This document shows positions 16,616 to 23,520 of a stretch of 25,901 nucleotides of DNA, one piece after another. The notes beneath the pieces are model-generated. The model did not search any database, was not told where the DNA came from, and saw nothing but the letters and a program-made list of their open reading frames with translations. The stretch covers positions 1-25,901 of the forward strand of contig JAWLES010000012.1 of the NCBI GenBank assembly GCA_041685935.1, given 5' to 3'. The position numbers and the translations under genes are program-made. Each line of letters opens with the position of its first letter. The stretch's first letter is position 1. This DNA comes from JAIPEK01 sp041685935. GTDB taxonomy: Bacteria; Desulfobacterota; Desulfobacteria; Desulfobacterales; Desulfobacteraceae.

Positions 16616-17653
16616 TTACTCGGCTTCCTTGCTGCCTGCAATTAGAAGAATCGGGCTTGCCACGAAAATGGACGAGTATGTACCGATAATGACGCCGATG
16701 ATCATGGCAAAGGCAAAATCATGTATTATTTCACCTCCAAGAAAGAAAAGGCAGGAAAGAACGATTAATGTTGTAACTGAAGTCATCACCGTACGGTTAA
16801 GGGTGTCGTTGATGCTCCGGTTGATTACCTCGAAAAGAGACTTTTTCTGCATTGTTTTCATGTTCTCCCGGATACGGTCGAATATGATGATGGTATCGTT
16901 CAGTGAATATCCGATTATGGTGAGCAGGGCTGCGATGATCGGAAGTGAAAATTCGATGTCGAGTATGGAAAACATTCCCACGGTGATCATGATATCATGA
17001 ATCAGGGCCATGATTGCGCCCATTGCATAGTTCAGCTTCAGGTGCCAGAATATGGCCAAAGAGAGGATCAGGGCAGACGTAATCAGGATCGGTATACTCA
17101 GGTTGAAGATAGCCAGAAAGTACACCGCGGACATGAGTGCTCCTGCGGTAAGTCCCGAGATAATCCACTTGAGCTCGAACCTTCCGGAAATATAGATGGT
17201 AATAAACAAAAGGGCGTAAAAAATGGCAAGCAGGGCCTGCTTTCTTAAATCCTTGCCCACCTGGGGGCCAACCATCTCGACCCTCCTGATTTCAGGGGCA
17301 GAGCCGGTGGATTCTTCAAGCGCCTGCATTAAAGAGTCGGAAAATCCCTCTCCTGTCATTTCCGGCTGGCTGGTGCGTATCAGGTATTCATGGGAATTTT
17401 CAGCTCCGAAATTCTGCACTGACGAGTTTGCCAGGCCGATGTCGGACAGTCCGTCTCTGATTTCGTTGATTGAGATGTCCTTGCTGAATCTGACTTGGAC
17501 AATGGTGCCCCCGGCAAAGTCTATGCCGAGTTTGGGGCCCTGGTGTATAATCAGGGATACGCCCCCGAGAAGTATCAGAGCGATGGAAACGATAAACCCG
17601 ATTTTCCGTTTCCCGAGAAAATCAAGATTCAGTCCGTATTGAATTAGCTGCAT
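16616..17653 (-). CDS. secF: Protein-export membrane protein SecF
   Basis: This 345-residue inner-membrane protein works with SecD to use the proton gradient for late steps of Sec-dependent export. There is one N-terminal membrane helix (about 18-36), a periplasmic domain opening with LGIDFAGGT (42-50), and five C-terminal helices. These include the conserved segment with GYSLNDTIIIFDRIREN and the later TSVTTLIVLSCLFFLGG. The length is somewhat above E. coli SecF but normal for the family. The ATG at 17653 follows secD closely, with AAAGGA upstream. The secD-secF-cpoB order with short gaps indicates one operon. Confidence 0.97.
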   Translation of the reverse strand: MQLIQYGLNLDFLGKRKIGFIVSIALILLGGVSLIIHQGPKLGIDFAGGTIVQVRFSKDISINEIRDGLSDIGLANSSVQNFGAENSHEYLIRTSQPEMTGEGFSDSLMQALEESTGSAPEIRRVEMVGPQVGKDLRKQALLAIFYALLFITIYISGRFELKWIISGLTAGALMSAVYFLAIFNLSIPILITSALILSLAIFWHLKLNYAMGAIMALIHDIMITVGMFSILDIEFSLPIIAALLTIIGYSLNDTIIIFDRIRENMKTMQKKSLFEVINRSINDTLNRTVMTSVTTLIVLSCLFFLGGEIIHDFAFAMIIGVIIGTYSSIFVASPILLIAGSKEAE

Positions 17654-17666
17654 TGCGGCTTGTCCT

Positions 17667-19238
17667 TTATATACTCAGTTGTTTGACTTGTCTTTTTTCA
17701 AGTATGAACTCGAAAATTCCCTTGGAAAGAATCAGCGCGGTAAAAAGGCTTGAAATGATGCCCAGGCTCAAAGTAACGGCAAAGCCCTTGACAGGCCCTG
17801 TACCGAACTGAAACAGGACTATTGCGGCTATCAGGGTTGTCACATTGGCGTCCATGATCGTTAAAGCCGCTCTGTCAAAACCGGAGTTTACTGCTGCTGT
17901 CGTAGTTTTCCCGGCCCTTAGCTCTTCCCGTATTCTTTCAAATATAATCACATTGGCATCAACCGCCATTCCGATGGTCAGGATAATGCCTGCTATGCCG
18001 GGAAGCGTGAGCGTCGCCTGGAAAGCAGCCAGTCCTCCGCCGATCAGCACCATATTGGCAAGAAGGGCTACATCTGCAATCAGTCCGGCCCTTTTGTAAT
18101 AGACCACCATGAAAAAGAGTACAAATGCGCCGCCGATCACCATTGACAAAAGACCTTTCCGGATGGAGTCCGCACCGAGTGTCGGCCCTACGGTCCTTTC
18201 CTCAATGATTTTTACAGGTGCGGGCAGGGCGCCGGCACGAAGCGCAATAGCCAGATCCCTTGCTTCAGGAGCAGTGAACCTGCCGGTTATCACTGCTTTT
18301 CCACCCGCGATTTCCGACTGGATGGTGGGGGCCGAGTATACCTTGTCATCCAGTACTATGGCCAGGCGCTTGTTGAGGTTTTCTCCGGTGATTTTTTCGA
18401 AAATCCTGGCCCCTTTGCGGTTGAATTCGATTCCCACCTGGGCCTGGTTGAACTCGTCAAACTGGACACGGGCGTCCGTGAGCATGCTTCCATCCAGAAG
18501 CACCCGTTTTTTTACAAGAAAGGGTCTTTTGTCAACGCTGCCTGTGGCAGGATCTTCCTTGTGCTGGTAGAGGATTTCATCCCCGACCGGAGGATTGCCT
18601 TCAAGGGCCTCCTGAACGCTGTTTTCTTCATCCACAAGCTGAAATGTTAGCTGGGCGGTTCTGCCGATCAGGTCCTTGGCCCTGGAGGTGTCCTTGATGC
18701 CGGGCAGCTGTATCAGAATACGGCTGTCTCCCTGAATGCGGATATCCGGTTCATTGACCCCGAATTCATCAATCCGGTTCCTTATGGTTTCAAGCGCCTG
18801 TTCCGTGGACATTTTTTTAAGATCCTTTCTCTCCTTTTCAGGTAGGGAAAGGACCATTTTCGTCCTGCCGCCGGATTTGCCGGATGAATCGATTTCAAGA
18901 TTGCCGAATTTATCAGCTATAATCCTGTTGAATTCATCCAGGTCGCTGCCTGTTTCAAGGGCTGCATGAATATTGTTGGAAGAGGTCTTTTCTATGCCCG
19001 CATGGGTAACGCGTTCTTCTCTGAGCTCTTTTTTGATCTCGTATATGGTCCGTTCGATTGTTGATTCAACCGCTTTTTCCGTTTCCACTTCCAGTACCAG
19101 GTGCATTCCCCCCTGAAGGTCGAGGCCCAGGTTGATCGTTTTATGCGGCCACCAGCCGGAGAACAGGGTGGGAAGACAATAAACCAGCGCAATTCCCAAC
19201 ACCAGTGCTATAAGAATTTTCCTCCACGTCAGTTTCAA
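17667..19238 (-). CDS. secD: Protein translocase subunit SecD
   Basis: This 523-residue inner-membrane partner of SecF has a first membrane helix at about 7-25, then NLGLDLQGGMHLVLEV (36-51), the SecD signature. A large periplasmic P1 region extends to about 340, with TIRNRIDEFGVNEPDIRIQG. Five C-terminal membrane helices follow; within them is GMAVDANVIIFERIREELRAG, the conserved proton-pathway segment. It is shorter than E. coli SecD (about 615) but usual for deltaproteobacteria-type SecD. The start is a TTG at 19238 with AGGAG 8 bases upstream, giving the expected MKLTWRK N-terminus. The yajC-secD gap is 34 bases. Confidence 0.97.
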   Translation of the reverse strand: MKLTWRKILIALVLGIALVYCLPTLFSGWWPHKTINLGLDLQGGMHLVLEVETEKAVESTIERTIYEIKKELREERVTHAGIEKTSSNNIHAALETGSDLDEFNRIIADKFGNLEIDSSGKSGGRTKMVLSLPEKERKDLKKMSTEQALETIRNRIDEFGVNEPDIRIQGDSRILIQLPGIKDTSRAKDLIGRTAQLTFQLVDEENSVQEALEGNPPVGDEILYQHKEDPATGSVDKRPFLVKKRVLLDGSMLTDARVQFDEFNQAQVGIEFNRKGARIFEKITGENLNKRLAIVLDDKVYSAPTIQSEIAGGKAVITGRFTAPEARDLAIALRAGALPAPVKIIEERTVGPTLGADSIRKGLLSMVIGGAFVLFFMVVYYKRAGLIADVALLANMVLIGGGLAAFQATLTLPGIAGIILTIGMAVDANVIIFERIREELRAGKTTTAAVNSGFDRAALTIMDANVTTLIAAIVLFQFGTGPVKGFAVTLSLGIISSLFTALILSKGIFEFILEKRQVKQLSI

Positions 19239-19246
19239 TCTGTTTA

Positions 19247-19251
19247 CTCCT
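19247..19251 (-). promoter_or_regulatory. Ribosome binding site for secD
   Basis: AGGAG with an 8-base spacer precedes the TTG at 19238. No in-frame ATG lies nearby, so the TTG is the best start. Confidence 0.65.
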
Positions 19252-19272
19252 AAAGTAAGTTAGAGTTAGCGG

Positions 19273-19629
19273 TTATTCTTTTTTGTTGTCCTGCTTGGTG
19301 TTGTCGGGAGAAGGGGAGCCTCCGGCCAGACCCGCCACATTTCCTCTGTTGATTTTTATTTTGGTCTTTTCCGCAATTTCAAGGGTTAGTGTGGACTCGT
19401 CCAGGGAAGCAATCGTCCCGTGAATTCCGCCCGAAGTAATGACCCGGTCCCCCTTTTTCAGGTTGTTGACCATCTCTTTATGCTCTTTGGCCCTTTTCTG
19501 CTGGGGTCGTATCAAAAGAAAATAAAAGATTACAAATAGAATAATAAGCGGCATGAAAGCTGCAATACCGCCCGGTCCCTGTGCCTGTTCGCCTCCTGCC
19601 TGTCCCATTGCAAATGCTGTTTCAATCAA
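19273..19629 (-). CDS. yajC: Preprotein translocase subunit YajC
   Basis: This 118-residue accessory subunit of the SecDF-YajC complex has an Ala/Gly-rich N-terminus, one membrane helix (about 25-43) and then the signature RPQQKRAKEHKEM. A small cytoplasmic domain follows with GDRVITSGGIHGTIASL, and a charged tail. The start is a TTG at 19629 with GGAGG 7 bases upstream. It lies directly before secD, the classical order. The upstream neighbour is a LysM-like membrane protein 33 bases away, and a promoter lies before that gene, so yajC is probably second in its transcript. Confidence 0.96.
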   Translation of the reverse strand: MIETAFAMGQAGGEQAQGPGGIAAFMPLIILFVIFYFLLIRPQQKRAKEHKEMVNNLKKGDRVITSGGIHGTIASLDESTLTLEIAEKTKIKINRGNVAGLAGGSPSPDNTKQDNKKE

Positions 19630-19636
19630 AGTAGTA

Positions 19637-19641
19637 CCTCC
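19637..19641 (-). promoter_or_regulatory. Ribosome binding site for yajC
   Basis: GGAGG, a near-full Shine-Dalgarno sequence, lies 7 bases before the TTG at 19629. It supports the TTG as start; the first ATG is seven codons in and has no such signal. Confidence 0.65.
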
Positions 19642-19662
19642 AAAATAATAAGTTATGTTTGT

Positions 19663-20562
19663 TTATGATTTATCTTTATCCGTGGCAATCCATATGGTTG
19701 TTCCGTCGAATTTGACTTTGTCCACGTTTTTGTATGAAATTTCTTCCAAAAGGTTAAAGACTCTGCCCAGATTGTATACGACAATTTTGGTTAACGGCTG
19801 TATAAGATCAATATTGGTATCGATTCTGTCCTCAGCAAGGTTGTAGATGATAACGGTTTTTTCGGAAAATTTCAGTATCTTTCCCAGACCGGAGCTCATG
19901 CCGGTTTCATCGGGTTCGTCAGCTTCAGGTTCCACTGATATGCCCCTGGAGTCGTAATAATCCTTCAGGATATCGAAGTGGATATTCCAGACATTGTCAC
20001 CTGGCTGGACAACATAGATACCGTATGCACGGGCATTTTCCGTATCCTTTACTTCAGGTCCGTCAATGGAGGTTTCATATATCTCGCCCCTTTTCAAAAA
20101 GGCTTTTTCAATGATTCTCTCCATGGAAATTTCCCGTCCGCCGACACTGAAACTCTCGTCGGACTTCACAATCATATCCACGGATTCGTCAAGTCCGAAT
20201 TTTTCCTTTCTCTTTTCCATCATCCTGTCCATCCGGGGGTCTTCATCAAGAGACTGGTAATCGATCGAGGGAATTTCAATTGTTTCTCTTTCATCCCCGG
20301 TATCAGTATCTCGCGCTTCTTTAACGATCCGGTTTTCCGGCAATGTTCCGGTTGTTTGTTCCGCTGTCTCTTTTTCATCAGACGGGGTGCCCTGTTCCGA
20401 TCCGGATGATTCAGGGGCGGTGTGTTCCGCCCTGCCTCTTTCCTCTGTGTCCCTGCTGTCCGGGGAATAAAGGGTCATGAAAACGAAAGCACCCAGGATT
20501 ATCAGGATACCTGCTGCCCCGAGCATTATCCAGAGGCTTTTTCCCCCTCTTTTTTCCGGCAT
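19663..20562 (-). CDS. Membrane-anchored protein with a split LysM-like domain, unknown function
   Basis: This 299-residue protein has an N-terminal membrane helix (about 9-31) and then a Glu/Thr/Ser-rich low-complexity linker to about residue 100, so the rest is probably periplasmic. A charged helical segment (about 105-160) follows. The best-recognised part is YVVQPGDNVWNIHFDILKDYY (183-203), the first half of a LysM motif. The usual second half, IQPLTKIVVYNLG (254-266), appears only after some 50 residues, suggesting an insertion within the LysM fold. The C-terminus ends in a short beta-rich stretch. It may bind peptidoglycan, but that rests on half a motif. GGGGG lies 8 bases before the ATG. 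It heads the yajC-secDF run and lies behind its own promoter. Confidence 0.7.
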   Translation of the reverse strand: MPEKRGGKSLWIMLGAAGILIILGAFVFMTLYSPDSRDTEERGRAEHTAPESSGSEQGTPSDEKETAEQTTGTLPENRIVKEARDTDTGDERETIEIPSIDYQSLDEDPRMDRMMEKRKEKFGLDESVDMIVKSDESFSVGGREISMERIIEKAFLKRGEIYETSIDGPEVKDTENARAYGIYVVQPGDNVWNIHFDILKDYYDSRGISVEPEADEPDETGMSSGLGKILKFSEKTVIIYNLAEDRIDTNIDLIQPLTKIVVYNLGRVFNLLEEISYKNVDKVKFDGTTIWIATDKDKS

Positions 20563-20602
20563 AATAATTTCCCCCTGTGCTTAAAAGTCAGCGAATGTTC
20601 CA

Positions 20603-20629
20603 ATTACACAAAAGAAACGTCCATGTCAA
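20603..20629 (-). promoter_or_regulatory. Probable promoter for the LysM protein-yajC-secDF run
   Basis: On the minus strand a perfect TTGACA (20624-20629) and TGTAAT (20603-20608, 5 of 6) are separated by 15 bases, slightly short. They lie in the 80-base gap after rng. The predicted leader is about 35 bases. Confidence 0.5.
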
Positions 20630-20642
20630 GAAACTTTCATTT

Positions 20643-22115
20643 TTACCCCTGATTATGGCCCGGGATAATTTTCCCTTCTCCCGACATCATTGCAGGGTCT
20701 CCCACAATTGTGATGGAGACGTTCCGCTTGGTTTCAATGGCAATGATCTCTTCCCTTTTTTTATTGAGAAGATACTCGGCAACCTCGGTCGGCACTATGC
20801 CTTTGAGGCTTTCAATATCGTTTTTACTGCTTTTGTGGTCCATCTTGCGTAAAAATGCAAGGCCCTGGGTTTCTGCACAGGGGACAAGCCCCCTTCCGTT
20901 GCAGTTTTTGCATGTTTCATAGCTGCCGAAAGTAATGGCCGGCCTGATCCGCTGTCTTGACATTTCAAGAAGGCCGAACTGGGAAAGCCCCCCCACCTTT
21001 GATTTGGCTTTGTCCATTTTCATATGTGTTTTAAGGGTTTTAGTGACTTCGGCCTTGTGCTTTTTTTCTTTCATGTCTATGAAGTCGACCACGATCAGTC
21101 CGCCCATATCCCTCAGGCGCAACTGCCTTGAAACTTCTTCCGCCGCTTCGAGGTTGGTGTGAAGTGCTGTCGCTTCAATGCTTTTTTTCTGGGTGGATTT
21201 TCCGGAATTTACATCAATGGCAACAAGTGCTTCGGTCTGATCTATGGACAAAAATCCCCCGGATTTCAGCGGAACGGTCTGCTTGTAGATGGAAGCTATC
21301 TGCTCTTCAAGCTGGTATTTTGTGAAAATCGGTTTGCCGCCGTTGAACTGTTTTACAATCTTTTTTTGGGTCGGCGCGATTATGCCGATAAAATCCAGCA
21401 CCTCTTTGTACACGTCCGGATTGTCAATGAGTATCTCTTTTACATCATTGGTGAAGTAATCCCGGATCGAGCGGATAATAAAGTTCTGCTCCCTGTACAA
21501 AAGGGAAGGGGTTTTGCTTTTGACCGCCTTTGAGTTAATGCTGTTCCAGATCCGGGTCAGATACTTCAGGTCGTTTACAAGCATGGTTTTGGTGGCTTTT
21601 TCTCCGGCTGTCCGCACGATAAAGCCGAAACCTTCCGGAACATTCATCTTGTTGATGATGTTTAAAAGCCTCTTTCTTTCCTTTTCATCTTCGATTTTTC
21701 TGGAAATCCCCTTGGTTTCGTTTCCGGGCATCAGTACGCCGTGCCTTCCGGGCAGACTGATAAATGTGGTCAGCATGGCTCCTTTATGGGCAATGGGATC
21801 TTTTATGACCTGAACGATAAGTTCCTGGCCTTTTTTAATCAGGTTGGAAAGATTGTGTTTGCCGGATTCCGTGTCCTGGAAATAATCGCTGTGGATCTCC
21901 TGTTTTTGAAGAAAACCGTTTTTTTCAGCACCATAATCCACAAAAACGGCCTGCAGGCTGGGCTCCACCCGGATCACAGAGGCTTTGTAAATATTGCCCT
22001 GGGTGACTTCCTTGGAAGATGTTTCGATTTCAAACTGTTCAAGCTTGTTGTCCCTGACGGACGCAATCCGGATTTCATCCGGGTCAAGTGCATTGATGAG
22101 TATTTTTCTGGTCAT
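20643..22115 (-). CDS. rng: Ribonuclease E/G family endoribonuclease (RNase G-like)
   Basis: This 490-residue enzyme cuts single-stranded AU-rich RNA and acts in rRNA maturation and mRNA decay. An S1-like RNA-binding region (about 37-120) begins with GNIYKASVIRVEPSLQAVFVDYG. The DNase I-like catalytic domain contains Asp301 in VAIDVNSGKS and Asp344 in IVVDFIDM, the Mg-binding pair. The zinc-link CKNCNGRG (402-409) that joins subunits in RNase E is present. The protein lacks the long C-terminal scaffold of RNase E, so RNase G is the closer label. The ATG at 22115 lies 8 bases after the mltF stop, and its Shine-Dalgarno-like GGAG lies inside the end of mltF. Confidence 0.95.
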   Translation of the reverse strand: MTRKILINALDPDEIRIASVRDNKLEQFEIETSSKEVTQGNIYKASVIRVEPSLQAVFVDYGAEKNGFLQKQEIHSDYFQDTESGKHNLSNLIKKGQELIVQVIKDPIAHKGAMLTTFISLPGRHGVLMPGNETKGISRKIEDEKERKRLLNIINKMNVPEGFGFIVRTAGEKATKTMLVNDLKYLTRIWNSINSKAVKSKTPSLLYREQNFIIRSIRDYFTNDVKEILIDNPDVYKEVLDFIGIIAPTQKKIVKQFNGGKPIFTKYQLEEQIASIYKQTVPLKSGGFLSIDQTEALVAIDVNSGKSTQKKSIEATALHTNLEAAEEVSRQLRLRDMGGLIVVDFIDMKEKKHKAEVTKTLKTHMKMDKAKSKVGGLSQFGLLEMSRQRIRPAITFGSYETCKNCNGRGLVPCAETQGLAFLRKMDHKSSKNDIESLKGIVPTEVAEYLLNKKREEIIAIETKRNVSITIVGDPAMMSGEGKIIPGHNQG

Positions 22116-22123
22116 TAAATCTT

Positions 22124-23515
22124 TTAGGTCTCCTCTCGGGTTGATTTCTGTTTGAGTATGTCGTAGTAGGTCATGATCCGGTCCACATACCTTATCGGTT
22201 CCCTGCCCCTTGCATAGCCGTGTTCCGTTTTCTTGTAAATTTTCCGCTGTGTCAGCAGGGGCAGTATGGCTTTAATATTTTCCCATTCGTTCGGATCAAG
22301 CCCTCTTTCCCTTGCGATCTTACGGACATCCCTGATGTGTCCGTATCCGATATTGTAGCTTGCAAGGGCAAACTGCATTCGCTGGTGTCTGTTGTCAATA
22401 TCTTCAAACCTGTTGAACATTTTTTTTAAATACTTGATTCCTGCCTTTATACTCTGGAATGGGTTGAGTCTGTTGTCAATACCCATTTCCCGGGCCGTGT
22501 CCATTGTGACCTGCATAAGCCCCCTGACGTTTGTAAAACTTCTGGCCTTGGGGTTGAAATGCGATTCCTGGTATATTACGGCAGTTACCAGCAACCAGTC
22601 AAGCCCGTGTTTTTCAGACTCTTTTCTGATGAAGTCCCTGTATCTGGGAAGCCTGGTATTGATCCTTTCATGAAATTTTTTGACATCAAAGTAGTCAAAT
22701 TTGTTCAGGTTGCCGTAATACTTGTCGTATATGGATTCAAGCCTTCCGTTGTTCCGGATGTTCAAAAGAAAAAGGTTCATCTTCCTTAACAGATCCGTGT
22801 CTGATTTTTTCACAGCCCAGGCAAGGGATTGTTTCCCCTGGATCGGAATTCCGATGCGTATATCCGGATAGTACCTTCGGTTCAGAAGTGCAATGTTGGT
22901 ATCAGCTACTGTGAATTTGATCCGGCGTTCCGAAACCATCCGGATCAGCTCTTCAGTGGGCAGGTTGTCATGGAGTACAAATGAAAGTCCGATTCCCATC
23001 TGTTTAAGTTCTTCCAGCCTGTTGTGATATGATGTACCTCTTCTGACATGGATTGTTCTTCCTTCCAGATCCTGGATGTCGTCGGCCCCGAAGATAAGTT
23101 TATGGTGTATAAGGCGTTGCTGGATGGTCATGTATGGAATGGAAAATTCCACACGCCGTTGCCTTTCAGGGGTTATGGTGATGCCGGAAGCGATAAAATC
23201 GCCCTGGCCCTGTTCAAGGCAGTAAAACAGGCTGTTCCAGCCTGGCGTGATTATATCCAGATCCACACCGAGGCTGTCTGCGAATTCGGATGCCAGTTCG
23301 TATTCAAAGCCTGCGGGAGCGCCCCTGTATAAATAGTAAGAGTTGGCGCTGTTGGTGGTCAAAAGCCGGATGCGGCCTTTATGCCTGATCCTCTCAAGGG
23401 TGGTGGGGCCGGTCTCGGCATTTCTTTTCTGGATGATTACACAAAACGCGGTTAAAATGATGCAGCACGAATAGACAACTATGGAGACAAGGTGTTTTTT
23501 AAAAAATAGGTTCAT
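22124..23515 (-). CDS. mltF: Membrane-bound lytic murein transglycosylase F-like
   Basis: This 463-residue periplasmic enzyme has an N-terminal hydrophobic segment (about 9-28) that could be a signal or an anchor; no lipobox is convincing. A solute-binding-protein family 3 domain covers about 40-270 (GRIRLLTTNS, GFEYELASEFADSLGV, ASGITITPERQRRVEFS). An SLT domain covers about 290-455, with catalytic Glu317 in YQESHFNP, then RGLMQVT (331-337) and ALASYNIGYGHI (383-394). This two-domain order is diagnostic for MltF, in which the binding domain regulates the lytic domain in response to muropeptides. The start lies 5 bases after the parC stop and the end 8 bases before rng, so it is co-transcribed with parE-parC and rng. 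Confidence 0.94.
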   Translation of the reverse strand: MNLFFKKHLVSIVVYSCCIILTAFCVIIQKRNAETGPTTLERIRHKGRIRLLTTNSANSYYLYRGAPAGFEYELASEFADSLGVDLDIITPGWNSLFYCLEQGQGDFIASGITITPERQRRVEFSIPYMTIQQRLIHHKLIFGADDIQDLEGRTIHVRRGTSYHNRLEELKQMGIGLSFVLHDNLPTEELIRMVSERRIKFTVADTNIALLNRRYYPDIRIGIPIQGKQSLAWAVKKSDTDLLRKMNLFLLNIRNNGRLESIYDKYYGNLNKFDYFDVKKFHERINTRLPRYRDFIRKESEKHGLDWLLVTAVIYQESHFNPKARSFTNVRGLMQVTMDTAREMGIDNRLNPFQSIKAGIKYLKKMFNRFEDIDNRHQRMQFALASYNIGYGHIRDVRKIARERGLDPNEWENIKAILPLLTQRKIYKKTEHGYARGREPIRYVDRIMTYYDILKQKSTREET

Positions 23516-23520
23516 CTTAT

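Noticed and set aside
16612..16641. Longer N-terminus for the CpoB-like protein
   Set aside because: It would add ten residues ahead of a good lipoprotein signal and increase the overlap with secF; the ATG at 16611 fits better.
16362..17000. Plus-strand open frame of 212 codons
   Set aside because: It is antisense to cpoB and secF and has no supporting ribosome binding site or domain.
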